From contig NZ_LN908976.1 in assembly GCF_001486165.1 (NCBI RefSeq), positions 496,071 through 560,070 on the forward strand: a stretch of DNA of 64,000 nt. Reading direction: 5' to 3'. The DNA comes from Bittarella massiliensis (ex Durand et al. 2017). GTDB lineage: Bacteria; Bacillota; Clostridia; Oscillospirales; Ruminococcaceae. This document shows positions 27,502 to 36,002 of the stretch, piece by piece; within the stretch, counting starts at the first letter, position 1, and each line of letters starts with the position of its first letter. The notes beneath the pieces are model-generated. The model had not been told where the DNA came from, ran no database searches, and saw nothing but the letters and a program-made list of their open reading frames with translations. The translations under genes and the position numbers were made by a program.

Positions 27502-27701
27502 ACCCGGTGGAGGCGACCCTGGCCGGGGTCAACATCGGCAGCGACACCGACACGGTGGCCACCATTGTGGGCAGCATCGCCGGGGCCCACAGCGGCATCG
27601 GGGCCCTGCCGGAGCACTACCTGGAGGTCATCGACCGGGTCAACGGCTACGACCTGCGCGGGTTGGCCGACCGGCTGGCGGAGGTCGCCGCCGAGCGGTA
27701 A
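27502..27701 (+). pseudogene. ADP-ribosylglycohydrolase family protein, C-terminal fragment
   Basis: The last ~66 residues of the second hydrolase, in frame from the join: VEATLAGVNIGSDTDTVATIVGSIAG is the metal-binding motif, aligned with GVNIGGDTDT in the first copy. The ending GYDLRGLADRLAEV corresponds to FDLWGLAQKVAR there. The gene is complete at its 3' end and is followed by an intercistronic hairpin and the second kinase gene. Confidence 0.88.
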
Positions 27702-27716
27702 GACGGATGCGAGAGA

Positions 27717-27750
27717 GGGGGCGCCGGCTGTCTGGAGAGCCGGCGCCCCC
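27717..27750 (+). other. perfect 12-bp intercistronic hairpin
   Basis: GGGGGCGCCGGC (27717-27728) and GCCGGCGCCCCC (27739-27750) pair around a 10-base loop between the hydrolase and kinase genes. No T tract follows, so it is more likely an mRNA stabiliser or a leaky attenuator than a terminator. The kinase ribosome binding site (AAAAGGGGGAT) lies 20 bases downstream. Confidence 0.6.
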
Positions 27751-27779
27751 TGTCGCACAGCGAGAAAAGGGGGATCGCC

Positions 27780-28730
27780 ATGGAGCGCCAAGACGCGCCC
27801 TACCTGGTCTTTTTGGGGGAGGCCTGCATCGACGAGTACTACGAGACCGACCACTGGGGGGAGATGGGGGACAAGATGATGCTGCGCCCGGTGGAAAACC
27901 TGGTTGGGGGGATGGTGGCCAACGCCGCCGGGGTGGCCGCCGGGCTGGGACAGAAGTGCTACCTGGTGGACTCCCTCAGCGACAGCCCGGTCTGCCGCCA
28001 GCTGCGCGCGGCGATGGAGGCCGAGGGCATCGACACCTCCTACACCCTCCACGACCCGGGCATGGCCGACCCCAAGTGCATCATCGTCACCCAGGGGGGC
28101 GAGCGGGTGGTCTGCGTGGTGGACACCGCCCGCGCCCCCCGCCGCATCACCCCCCGCCACCAGCGGCTGCTGGACGGGGCGGCCTGGATCTACACCATTG
28201 TGCGCACCCTGCAGCAGGTGGAGGACGCCGAGGCGGTGCTGGACCGGGCCCGGGCCGCCGGGGCCAAGCTCTACCTGGATGTGGAAGGGGTGGTGGCCGA
28301 GGACAACGACCCCCGCTTCCTCCGCCGGGCCGACGGGCTCACCTTCAACGAACAGGGGTTTGCCGCCTTTCGGGGGGACCGCAGCGAGGGGGCCTGCCTG
28401 AAAGACCTCTTTGCCGGCGGGGTGGAGTTCGTGGCCGTCACCCTGGGGCCCGGCGGCTGCCGGGTGCACACCCCGGGGCGGACCATCGCCTGCCCCGGGC
28501 TGCCGGTGACGCCGGTGGACACCACCGGCGCCGGGGACACCTGGGGCGCCGCCTTCCTCTGGGCGCGGGTCAACGGCTGGGCGCTGGGCGACTGCGCCCG
28601 CTTTGCAAACGGGATGGCCGCCCGCGCCTGCACCGTGCTGGGGGCCCGGGGCGGCATCTGCTCCCTGGAGGAGGCGCGTCGCTGGATGGACAGGGCCCCT
28701 CAGGCGGTGGAAACCCGGGCAGCCCCCTGA
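27780..28730 (+). CDS. PfkB-family carbohydrate/nucleoside kinase, second copy
   Basis: 316 residues, exactly the length of the kinase at 25062-26012 and clearly paralogous: GEACIDEYYETDHWGEMGDK at the N-terminus, GGMVANAAGVAAGLGQK and the catalytic DTTGAGDTWGAAF near residues 246-258. The active-site Asp is present. The two kinases differ across the substrate lid, so they may act on different sugars or nucleosides. It follows the second ADP-ribosylglycohydrolase. The start ATG has AAAAGGGGGAT upstream. Confidence 0.9.
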   Translation: MERQDAPYLVFLGEACIDEYYETDHWGEMGDKMMLRPVENLVGGMVANAAGVAAGLGQKCYLVDSLSDSPVCRQLRAAMEAEGIDTSYTLHDPGMADPKCIIVTQGGERVVCVVDTARAPRRITPRHQRLLDGAAWIYTIVRTLQQVEDAEAVLDRARAAGAKLYLDVEGVVAEDNDPRFLRRADGLTFNEQGFAAFRGDRSEGACLKDLFAGGVEFVAVTLGPGGCRVHTPGRTIACPGLPVTPVDTTGAGDTWGAAFLWARVNGWALGDCARFANGMAARACTVLGARGGICSLEEARRWMDRAPQAVETRAAP

Positions 28731-28745
28731 AAATATTACAAGAAA

Positions 28746-28777
28746 TTTACCTAAACCAGCCCATAATATGATAAAAT
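28746..28777 (+). promoter_or_regulatory. possible ppx-ppk promoter
   Basis: An AT-rich island in otherwise GC-rich sequence carries TTTACC (28746-28751) and overlapping -10 candidates TATGAT (28767-28772) and TAAAAT (28772-28777). Spacing is not ideal for any pair, but no other promoter is visible in the 86-base gap before ppx. Confidence 0.4.
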
Positions 28778-28816
28778 GGGGCAAACAGGGTTTGTCATTT
28801 AAAGGGGGATACCACT

Positions 28817-29737
28817 TTGCAGTACGGCGTCATCGACATCGGTTCCAACTCCATCCGCCTCTCCATCTACGAGTGCGAGGGCAGCGAGATCACCCAGCTC
28901 ATCAACAAGCGGGAGATGGCCGGCCTGGCGGGATACGTGAAAAAAGACGGGATGCTGGCCGAGGCGGGCATCCGCAAGGCCTGCGCCATCCTCGCCGGGT
29001 ACAAAGAGGTGTTCGCCGGGTTCGGCATCGAGGAGTACGGGGTCTTTGCCACCGCCTCCCTGCGGGGGGCGGGCAACCGGGACAAGGCCCTGGAGGCCAT
29101 TCGGCGGGAGACCGGCCTTTCGCCCGAGGTGCTCACCGGCGAGGAGGAGGCCCGGCTGGACTACATCGGGGTCAACCACGCCATGCCCATGGGGACCGGC
29201 CTGCTCTGCGACATCGGCGGCGGCTCCACCGAGCTGGTGGTGAGCAAGGAGGGGGCCATCGAGCACCTCTGCTCCCTGCCGGTGGGGTCGCTGGGGCTGC
29301 ACGCCAAGTACGTGGACGGCCTTTTGATGAGCGACAAGGAGCGCCACCAGGTGCGCGGCGTCATCCGCAAGGCCATGGGCAAGGTGGACTGGGTCGGGAG
29401 GGACACCCTGCCCCAGATGTGCGGGGTGGGCGGCACCCTGCGGGCGCTGCACAAGCTCAGCTGTGAGCTGCTGGGCCTGCCCGCCGACGCCCGGGAGGTG
29501 CCCGCCAAAAACGTGAAGAAGCTGTGCAAGATGGTCCGGGACAAGGAGTTTTTCTACCAGACCGTCTACCGCATCGTCCCCGAGCGGATCTTCAGCATCC
29601 AGCCGGGGCTGATGATCTTGCGGGAGGTGGTGGACGCCTTCGGCTGCCAGCAGATCGCCATCAGCCAGAGCGGCGTGCGGGAGGGCTATCTCATCGACCG
29701 GATGCTGCAGACCAAAAAAGGGTGTGAAGAGGGATGA
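28817..29737 (+). CDS. ppx: exopolyphosphatase / GppA-type phosphatase
   Basis: 306 residues of the Ppx/GppA actin-like ATPase fold. YGVIDIGSNSIRLSIYE is the phosphate-1 loop, EEARLDYIGV follows, and CDIGGGSTELVV is the phosphate-2 loop with the catalytic region. It is the short single-module form common in Firmicutes. It should release phosphate from polyphosphate, or hydrolyse pppGpp; the two cannot be separated from motifs alone. The start is TTG with AAAGGGGGAT eight bases before it. Its stop overlaps the ppk start by four bases (ATGA), so synthesis and breakdown of polyphosphate are translationally coupled. Confidence 0.9.
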   Translation: MQYGVIDIGSNSIRLSIYECEGSEITQLINKREMAGLAGYVKKDGMLAEAGIRKACAILAGYKEVFAGFGIEEYGVFATASLRGAGNRDKALEAIRRETGLSPEVLTGEEEARLDYIGVNHAMPMGTGLLCDIGGGSTELVVSKEGAIEHLCSLPVGSLGLHAKYVDGLLMSDKERHQVRGVIRKAMGKVDWVGRDTLPQMCGVGGTLRALHKLSCELLGLPADAREVPAKNVKKLCKMVRDKEFFYQTVYRIVPERIFSIQPGLMILREVVDAFGCQQIAISQSGVREGYLIDRMLQTKKGCEEG

Positions 29738-31881
29738 AGGGAAGCGAGCTGGCCCCCTGTATGCAAAACCGGGAGCTGTCCTGGCTAAAGTTCAACGAGC
29801 GGGTGCTGGAAGAGGCCAACTGCGAGGCCACCCCCCTGTTGGAGCGGTTCAAGTTCCTCTCCATCTTCACCACCAACCTGGACGAATTTTTCATGGTGCG
29901 GGTGGGCAGTATCACCGACTACCTGCTGGCCGCGCCGGACAGCAGGGACACCAAGACCGGGATGACCCCGGCCCAGCAGTTGGCCGCCATCTTTGCGGCG
30001 GTGGGGCCCCTCTACCGGCTGCGCGACCGGTCCTTTGAGGCGGTGGCCAAGGCCCTGTCCAAAAAGGGGATCGCCCGCTGCCAGGTGGCGGATCTGCCCG
30101 AGAAGGAGCAGCGGCACCTGGAGAAGCAGTTTCTCAAGAATACCCTGCCCCTGCTCTCCCCCCAGATCATCGACAACCGCCACCCCTTTCCCCACATCGG
30201 CAACAAGCAGCTCAACGTGGCGGTGACCCTGCGGCACAAGGAAAAAATCTGTTTTGGCATCATCCCCCTGCCGCCCATGGTGGAGCGCATCACCTTTTTG
30301 GAGCCGGCAGAGGACAAGGCCCTGCGCTTTGTCCTCACCGAGGACCTGCTCTGCCACTTTGCCCACCTGGTCTTTGACATGTACGAGGTGGTGGAGCGGA
30401 CGGTGCTCTGCGTCACCCGCAACGCCGACATCGACACCGAGGCCGGCCTTTTGGACGAGGACATCGACTACCGCCAGCACATGAAGCGGGTGATCCGCAA
30501 GCGGCTGCGGCTGGCCCCGGTGCGGCTGGAACTGCAGAGCCAGGTGGGGGACCGGTTCGTCAAGTACCTCTGCGGCAAGCTGCACATCGGCCGCGACCAG
30601 GTCTTCCTCTCCCGGGCGCCGCTGGACCTCTCCTACTGCTTTGCGCTGGAGGGGAAGCTGAGTCCCGCCCAGAAGCTGGAGCTCTTGGACCCGCCCTTCA
30701 CCCCCCAGCGCTCGGCCCTGGTGGACCCCGGCGAGAGCATGCTGCGCCAGGCCCTGGCGCGGGACATCCTCCTCTCCTACCCGTTTGAGAGCATGAACCC
30801 CTTTCTCAACCTCATCAAAGAGGCCAGCTACCACCCCTCGGTCCTCTCCATCAAAATCACCCTCTACCGGATCGCCCGCCAGTCCAAGCTGGCGGAATAC
30901 CTGATCGCCGCGGCGGAGAACGGCAAGGACGTGACGGTGCTGATGGAGCTGCGCGCCCGCTTTGACGAGCAGAACAACATCGAGTGGGCCCAGCGGCTGG
31001 AAGAGGCGGGCTGCCACGTCATCTACGGCACCGACGGCTACAAGGTGCACTCGAAGATCTGCCTCATCACCCTGCGGGACCGGGGGCGCATCCGTACCAT
31101 CACCCAAATCGGCACCGGCAACTACAACGAAAAGACCGCCCGGCTCTACACCGACCTCTCCATCATCACCCCCGACCTCTCCATCGGCGAGGACGCGGTG
31201 GAGTTTTTCAAGAACATGGCCATGGGCAACCTCTTCGGTCACTACAATCGGCTCTGGGTGGCGCCGGTGAGCTTTAAGCAGAGTATCCTCGCGCGGATGG
31301 ACGAGGAGATCGCCAACTGCCGCGCCGGGGAGCCCTGCGGCATCACCATCAAGTGCAACTCCCTCACCGACACCGAGATCATGGCCAAACTGGTGGAGGC
31401 CTCCCAGGCGGGGGTGAAGGTGCAGCTGATCGTGCGGGGCATCTGCTGCCTGACCCCCAAGGTGCCCGGCCTCACCGACAACGTGAGCGTGGTGAGCATT
31501 GTGGGCCGGTTTTTGGAGCACTCCCGCATCTACTGTTTCGGCACCGGAGAGTTCACCCGGGTCTACATCGGCTCGGGGGACATGATGACCCGCAACACCG
31601 AGCACCGGGTGGAGATCGCCTGCCCCATTCAGGACAAGGAGCTCAAGGCCCGCATCCTGCAGATGGTGCACGTGATGCTGGGCGACAACGTCAAGGGCAG
31701 GGAGCAGCAGGCCGACGGCACCTACTTGCAGCGCACCCCGCCCGCCGACTGGCCGGTGGGCTCGCAGGAGCTGTTCATGGAGGAGGCGGTGACCGCTGCC
31801 GCCAAGCCGGCGCCGCCGGTGAAGAAGACGGCCTGGAGCCGCTGGAAGGGGCGCGCCCCCTTCTCCTGGTTCGGAAAGTAA
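29734..31881 (+). CDS. ppk: polyphosphate kinase 1
   Basis: 715 residues, typical PPK1. It opens with NRELSWLKFNERVLEEA, the family hallmark. The catalytic core has two phospholipase-D-like halves: YGTDGYKVHSKICL near residues 430-445 carries the His that is phosphorylated, and GTGNYNEKTARLYTD follows. The second half has GICCLTPKVPGL and GDMMTRNTEHRVE. The enzyme polymerises the gamma phosphate of ATP into polyphosphate at the inner membrane face. The last ~40 residues are Pro/Lys-rich and not conserved. It shares an ATGA overlap with ppx and is followed by a terminator. Confidence 0.97.
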   Translation: MKGSELAPCMQNRELSWLKFNERVLEEANCEATPLLERFKFLSIFTTNLDEFFMVRVGSITDYLLAAPDSRDTKTGMTPAQQLAAIFAAVGPLYRLRDRSFEAVAKALSKKGIARCQVADLPEKEQRHLEKQFLKNTLPLLSPQIIDNRHPFPHIGNKQLNVAVTLRHKEKICFGIIPLPPMVERITFLEPAEDKALRFVLTEDLLCHFAHLVFDMYEVVERTVLCVTRNADIDTEAGLLDEDIDYRQHMKRVIRKRLRLAPVRLELQSQVGDRFVKYLCGKLHIGRDQVFLSRAPLDLSYCFALEGKLSPAQKLELLDPPFTPQRSALVDPGESMLRQALARDILLSYPFESMNPFLNLIKEASYHPSVLSIKITLYRIARQSKLAEYLIAAAENGKDVTVLMELRARFDEQNNIEWAQRLEEAGCHVIYGTDGYKVHSKICLITLRDRGRIRTITQIGTGNYNEKTARLYTDLSIITPDLSIGEDAVEFFKNMAMGNLFGHYNRLWVAPVSFKQSILARMDEEIANCRAGEPCGITIKCNSLTDTEIMAKLVEASQAGVKVQLIVRGICCLTPKVPGLTDNVSVVSIVGRFLEHSRIYCFGTGEFTRVYIGSGDMMTRNTEHRVEIACPIQDKELKARILQMVHVMLGDNVKGREQQADGTYLQRTPPADWPVGSQELFMEEAVTAAAKPAPPVKKTAWSRWKGRAPFSWFGK

Positions 31882-31895
31882 AAAAGCAGATTTGA

Positions 31896-31939
31896 GGGAG
31901 GGCCTGTCGGGCGGCAAACCGGCAGGCCCTCCCCTTTTT
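31896..31939 (+). terminator. terminator of ppx-ppk
   Basis: The stem GGGAGGGCCTG (31896-31906) pairs with CAGGCCCTCCC (31923-31933), and CTTTTTC follows. Confidence 0.9.
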
Positions 31940-31948
31940 CGCCGCCGA

Positions 31949-31977
31949 TTGACAAGCGGGGACGAGGCTTCTATACT
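31949..31977 (+). promoter_or_regulatory. strong sigma-A type promoter for the glycolipid genes
   Basis: TTGACA (31949-31954), a 17-base spacer and TATACT (31972-31977), with one mismatch to consensus. The start codon at 32016 is about 38 bases downstream, giving a short leader. Confidence 0.85.
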
Positions 31978-32015
31978 AAAGGCACAGAAACGGCAACAAA
32001 TTGGGGAGGGATTGG

Positions 32016-33128
32016 GTGAAGGTACTGATTTTGTCCTGCAACACCGGGCAGGGGCACAACACCGCCGGGCGGGCGGTGCTCGAGGAGCTGCGGCGGCAGG
32101 GGGTCCCCTGCGAGATGAAGGACGTGCTCCTCTTTGCCGGGCAGCGCACCTCGCGGGTGGTGTCCAACGCCTACGTCAAGATCACCACCCGCTCCCCCCT
32201 GGTGTTCCAGTGGCTCTACCGGGCGGGCGAGGCCATCCGCTCCGACCGGCTGCACTCGCCGGTCTATTTCGCCAACACCCTCTACGCAGACAACCTGCTG
32301 CGCTACATCGAGGAGCAGGGGTTTGACCGGGTGCTGACCCCCCACCTCTTCGCGGCCGAGGCCCTCACCAGCCTGCGGCGGCGGGGGAAGCTGGCGGCGC
32401 GCTGCTATGGCATCGCCACCGACTACACCTGCATCCCCTTTTGGGAGGAGACCGAGCTGGACGCCTACTTCATCCCCCACCGGGACCTGGCGGAGGAGTT
32501 TGCCCAGAAGGGGCTTCCCCGGGAAAAGTTGGCGGCCACCGGCATCCCGGTGAGCCGGCGGTTTTCCCACCCGGGCGACCGGGGGGCCGCCCGCGCCGCC
32601 CTGGGCATCGGCCCCGACAGCCAGGTCTGCCTGGTGATGACCGGCAGCATGGGCTTTGGCCGGGCGGGGGAGTACGCCCAGGCCCTGCTGGAGCGGGGCA
32701 GCGACCGCCGCCGCGTCTACCTCTTCGGCGGCCGGAACGAGCGGCTGAAGGCCGAGTTGAGGGAGCGCTTTGCCGGGGAGCCGCGGGCGGTGGTCCTCGA
32801 CTACACCGACCAGGTCCCCCTCTACATGGACGGCTGCGACCTGCTCCTCACCAAGCCCGGCGGCCTGACCAGCACCGAGGCGGCGGTGCACCGCATCCCC
32901 CTCATCCACACCGCCCCCATCCCCGGGTGCGAGACCCAGAACGCCGCCTTCTTCAGCAGCCGGGGGATGTCCCTCTGCCCCGACGGCCCGGAAGAGACCG
33001 CCGAGGCGGCGGAAGGGCTGCTGGGCGACCCCGCCCGCCGGGAGGCGATGGCCGCGGCCCAGGCGGCCAACTGCAACCCGCGGGCGGCGGAGGAGATCGT
33101 CCGCCGGATGGCGGAAGACGACCTTTAG
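32016..33128 (+). CDS. diacylglycerol glycosyltransferase (MGDG synthase/UgtP family)
   Basis: 370 residues of the GT28 MGDG-synthase type. The N-terminal VKVLILSCNTGQGHNTAGRAV is the family start motif, with the lipid-acceptor half following (VSNAYVKITTRSPLVFQWLY). The C-terminal nucleotide-sugar half has VMTGSMGFGRAGEY and KPGGLTSTEAAVHRIPLI. It transfers glucose or galactose to diacylglycerol at the membrane, making glycolipid or a lipoteichoic-acid anchor; the sugar cannot be told. I use GTG 32016 with GGGGAGG upstream, because the TTG at 32001 lies inside that site. The next gene is PlsY-like, so the pair probably serves glycerolipid synthesis. Confidence 0.9.
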   Translation: MKVLILSCNTGQGHNTAGRAVLEELRRQGVPCEMKDVLLFAGQRTSRVVSNAYVKITTRSPLVFQWLYRAGEAIRSDRLHSPVYFANTLYADNLLRYIEEQGFDRVLTPHLFAAEALTSLRRRGKLAARCYGIATDYTCIPFWEETELDAYFIPHRDLAEEFAQKGLPREKLAATGIPVSRRFSHPGDRGAARAALGIGPDSQVCLVMTGSMGFGRAGEYAQALLERGSDRRRVYLFGGRNERLKAELRERFAGEPRAVVLDYTDQVPLYMDGCDLLLTKPGGLTSTEAAVHRIPLIHTAPIPGCETQNAAFFSSRGMSLCPDGPEETAEAAEGLLGDPARREAMAAAQAANCNPRAAEEIVRRMAEDDL

Positions 33129-33159
33129 ACGACCCTTTTTAGAGAGGAGGAAACCGGCT

Positions 33160-33783
33160 GTGCTGCCCTATCTCTTTTACGCCCTGCTGGGCTTTCTGTC
33201 CGGCAGCATCCTATACAGCGCCCTGCTGCCCCGCTGGCTGCGGGGGATCGACATCGTCGCCGACAGCGACGACCACAACCCCGGCGCGGCCAACGCCTTT
33301 TTGCTGGCCGGGCCGCGGGTGGGGGTGCTCTGCGTCCTCTGCGACCTGGCCAAGGGGTTCCTCCCCGTCTTTTGGGCGGCCTCGCGGCTGCCCACCCAGG
33401 AGCGGCTCCTCTTCTCCCTGGTGCTGGCGGCGCCGGTGCTGGGGCACGCCTTCTCCCCCTGGCGGCAGGGCCGGGGCGGCAAGGCCATCACCGCCAGCTT
33501 CGGGGCCCTGCTGGGGCTGCTTCCGGGCAGTCTGGTGGTCTTTTGGCTGGCGGCCCTCTACCTCTTTTTCTCCCTGATCGCGGTGATCCCCGACCACCGG
33601 CTGCGCACCCTGGCCACCTTCTCCCTCTTCGCCGGGGGGAGTTTTCTCCTCTGCCCCAACAAGTGCATCGCCGCGGGCTGCACCCTCATCTCGGCCGCGG
33701 TGATCTTTCGCCACCTCAGCGGGGCGCCCCACCTCCGCCAGGAACTCCTGAAAAAGGCCTTTGCGCGGGGGATATTCAGTTGA
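33160..33783 (+). CDS. PlsY-like glycerol-3-phosphate acyltransferase
   Basis: A 207-residue polytopic membrane protein with about five helices. PlsY motifs are recognisable in order: DHNPGAANAFLLAG (motif 1, normally GSGNxGATN, here altered), DLAKGFLPV (motif 2, KG) and LGHAFSPWRQGRGGKAI (motif 3, GH...GGK). The enzyme family transfers acyl groups from acyl-phosphate to glycerol 3-phosphate, the first step of phospholipid synthesis. The altered first motif suggests a paralogue rather than the main housekeeping PlsY. The GTG start has AGAGAGGAGG upstream. Confidence 0.82.
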   Translation: MLPYLFYALLGFLSGSILYSALLPRWLRGIDIVADSDDHNPGAANAFLLAGPRVGVLCVLCDLAKGFLPVFWAASRLPTQERLLFSLVLAAPVLGHAFSPWRQGRGGKAITASFGALLGLLPGSLVVFWLAALYLFFSLIAVIPDHRLRTLATFSLFAGGSFLLCPNKCIAAGCTLISAAVIFRHLSGAPHLRQELLKKAFARGIFS

Positions 33784-33845
33784 AAAATAAGTAAATTATA
33801 CGAATTGTAATTATTGCTTTGATAGCGCCTCCTCTTTCCCAGGCG

Positions 33846-34040
33846 CACCCTCTGCAAAGATGGAGGGACCGCGACCTACGCCGCCCCGCTCTACCAGGTC
33901 GCTGTCTAGCACCGGTTGCAGGGGATGGACATGCCCTACAAGACCGGGGTGGAGGGGCAGCTTTTCCCCCGCCATTTTGGCGGGCGGCAGATGTATCGCT
34001 CCCCCGCTCTGCTGCTCGGCGGTCAAAGAGGGGAAACCTT
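33846..34040 (+). pseudogene. possible decayed reading frame
   Basis: The 333-base gap between the PlsY-like gene and tadA has no intact gene. One plus-strand frame reads as plausible protein on both sides of an in-frame TAG at about 33907 (TLCKDGGTATYAAPLYQVAV, then GMDMPYKTGVEGQLFPRHF and GRQMYRSPALLLGG). No family is recognised, so this is weak evidence for a gene remnant. Confidence 0.25.
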
Positions 34041-34053
34041 TTGCGGCAGAAAG

Positions 34054-34098
34054 AGACCGCCGGCCGACCCGAATGGGACCGACCGGCGGTCTTTTTTG
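34054..34098. terminator. terminator between convergent genes
   Basis: AGACCGCCGG (34054-34063) pairs with CCGGCGGTCT (34083-34092), followed by TTTTTT on the plus strand and a weaker T-rich tail on the minus strand. It lies just after tadA in the minus direction. Confidence 0.8.
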
Positions 34099-34116
34099 GT
34101 GCAAGGCAGAAGGGGG

Positions 34117-34596
34117 TTATTCCTCCCGCCCCTTCTCCCTTTCGGCCCGCTTGCGGGCCCGCAGACCGGCAAAAAATTCCCGCAGGAGCTGGCGGGATTC
34201 CTCCTCCATCAACTGGACCACCTCTTTGGGGCAGTAGGTGAAGGGCTGGGAAAAGAGATCGACCACGCTGCCGCAGGCGCCGAACTTCTCGTCCCTCGCG
34301 CCAAAGCAGACCCGGTCGATGCGGGCGTTGATGATGGCCCCGGCGCACATGGCGCAGGGTTCCAGGGTGACGTAGAGGGCGCAGTCGGGCAGCCGCCAGC
34401 CGCCCAGGTTGCGGCAGGCCATGTCGATGGCCTTGATCTCGGCGTGGTCCAGGGCGTTTTTGCTCTGCTCCCTGGTGTTGTAGCCCCAGCCCACCACCCG
34501 GCCGCGGTGCACCACCACCGCCCCCACCGGCACCTCGCCCTGGGCCGCCGCACAGCGGGCCAGATCGAGGGCGAGGCCCATGTACTGCCTGTCCAT
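34117..34596 (-). CDS. tadA: tRNA-specific adenosine deaminase
   Basis: 159 residues of the cytidine-deaminase fold. DHAEIKAID supplies the zinc His and the proton-shuttle Glu, and TLEPCAMCAGAI supplies the two zinc cysteines. The enzyme converts A34 to inosine in the anticodon of tRNA-Arg(ACG), an essential step. Length and motifs are standard; the C-terminus is Arg/Glu-rich. The ATG overlaps the stop of the upstream CPBP protease gene by one base (TGATG), so the two are cotranscribed. Confidence 0.95.
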   Translation of the reverse strand: MDRQYMGLALDLARCAAAQGEVPVGAVVVHRGRVVGWGYNTREQSKNALDHAEIKAIDMACRNLGGWRLPDCALYVTLEPCAMCAGAIINARIDRVCFGARDEKFGACGSVVDLFSQPFTYCPKEVVQLMEEESRQLLREFFAGLRARKRAEREKGREE

Positions 34597-35705
34597 CAGA
34601 GGATGCGGGCCTGGGAGGCCATGAGGAAGGCCACCATGCAGAGGCTGATGACGAAGCCGCCCGAGCCGATGAAGGCGATCATCTTGGTGGTAAGGGTGTT
34701 GGTGTCCTCGTAGTCCTCAATGGCGAAGATGGCGCTGTACTGCCGCGAGAGGTAGGCGATGGAAAAGACCCCCAGCAGGAGCAGCAGGGCAAAGAGGCTG
34801 TTTTGCAGCAGGGAGTAGGTGGAGGCGCTCACCGCCGTCTGCAAGGTGGCCAGCACCAGGCTGAGGGCGTTGTTGACAAAGTGGAGGATGGCGGTGGTGA
34901 GGATGGAGCCGCTCTTGATGGCCACATAGCCCAGGAAGAGGCCCACGAAGAACATGTTGGGGGCCTTGACAAAGCTCTGGTGGGCCATGGCAAAGACGAT
35001 GGCGCTGACCACCACCGCAAAGCGGTCGCCGAAGCGGCGGAGGGGTTGCAGCACCACCCCGCGAAAGACCACCTCCTCCACCACGGCGGGGACCGCCGAG
35101 AGGGAGAGGAAGTAGAGCAGATAGGCGGGCACCGAGGTGATGGCTGGTTCGGTGCTGCTGACAAAGCGGATGTTCAGCTGGGAGGCCAGGCCGCTGAGAA
35201 CGTTGGCCGAGGCGATGCCGACAATGCCGATGGCCAGCAGGATGAAGGTGCAGGGCACCAGGATGCGCCCCTTGACCGGGCCGCGGGGAAGGTCTTTTTT
35301 CAGGCGGAACCCGTTGAGGCAGGAAACCACCCAGTAGGGGATGACGATCTGCGCCAGGTAGACCAGCAGGCGGATGAAGTAGTGGAGGAACTGGTTGGTC
35401 AGCACCTGCCCATTTTGCATGATGACCACCCCGGAGGAGAGGAGGGCGAAGAGCCGGGTCAGCAGGAAGAAGGAGGCGTTGGAGAGGAAGATGGAGAGGA
35501 GGATGGCGAACCCCAGGATGTTGGCCTGGCGGTGGATCTCCTGGATCTGCAGTTCGCTCTTTCCCCTGCCCTTGCCCTTTCCCTCCTGGGGGCCGCCCAG
35601 GTAGCCAAAGCCGGCGGAATAGGAGTAGCCCTCCCCCTCTTCCGGCGGGGGAAAGCCCTCGAAGGTCTGCTGCGCGTAGTCTCGCTCTCTGCCGTCGCCG
35701 TACAC
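34596..35705 (-). CDS. CPBP-family intramembrane metalloprotease
   Basis: 369 residues. A cytoplasmic N-terminal ~50 residues rich in Gly, Tyr and charge is followed by about eight membrane helices. The CPBP (Abi) glutamate motif EEVVFRGVVLQPL lies near residues 213-225, with the later FAMAHQSF and LHFVNNALS histidine motifs, so the metal site is complete. Bacterial relatives process membrane peptides or confer bacteriocin self-immunity; the target is unknown here. The GTG start has AAAGGGGGGA seven bases upstream. A consensus-like promoter lies about 110 bases before the start, and tadA is coupled downstream. Confidence 0.88.
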   Translation of the reverse strand: MYGDGRERDYAQQTFEGFPPPEEGEGYSYSAGFGYLGGPQEGKGKGRGKSELQIQEIHRQANILGFAILLSIFLSNASFFLLTRLFALLSSGVVIMQNGQVLTNQFLHYFIRLLVYLAQIVIPYWVVSCLNGFRLKKDLPRGPVKGRILVPCTFILLAIGIVGIASANVLSGLASQLNIRFVSSTEPAITSVPAYLLYFLSLSAVPAVVEEVVFRGVVLQPLRRFGDRFAVVVSAIVFAMAHQSFVKAPNMFFVGLFLGYVAIKSGSILTTAILHFVNNALSLVLATLQTAVSASTYSLLQNSLFALLLLLGVFSIAYLSRQYSAIFAIEDYEDTNTLTTKMIAFIGSGGFVISLCMVAFLMASQARIL

Positions 35706-35815
35706 CTGCCTGTCCCCCCTTTCGCCGCCTGTGCGGAAAACGGCCGGCCCTGGCCGGCCGGTCCGCGCAAGGGCGGCCTTTGTGCGCCAAAAGCCGACCC
35801 GTTATGATCGTCCTC

Positions 35816-35844
35816 ATTATACCAATCCGCGCAGGCGAAATCAA
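35816..35844 (-). promoter_or_regulatory. promoter of the CPBP-tadA operon
   Basis: On the minus strand TTGATT (35839-35844), a 17-base spacer and TATAAT (35816-35821). Confidence 0.82.
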
Positions 35845-35968
35845 ACCGATTGTTTGAACAAACCGTGAAAAGTGGCGGATTTACAGCAAATACCAGAAAG
35901 GAGGGGGGGGGGACGGCCCTGGAGCCTTTTGGTGGCGGGGGAAGAGGATGCCGCCTTTTCGGCAACAC

Positions 35969-35996
35969 AAAAGAGAGGGGCGCACCCCTCTCTTTT
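35969..35996 (-). terminator. terminator of the type IV pilus operon
   Basis: AAAAGAGAGGGG (35969-35980) and CCCCTCTCTTTT (35985-35996) form a 12-bp perfect stem with loop CGCA just after the last pilus gene. On the minus strand the stem itself ends in TTTT. Confidence 0.88.
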
Positions 35997-36002
35997 GCCG
36001 GC

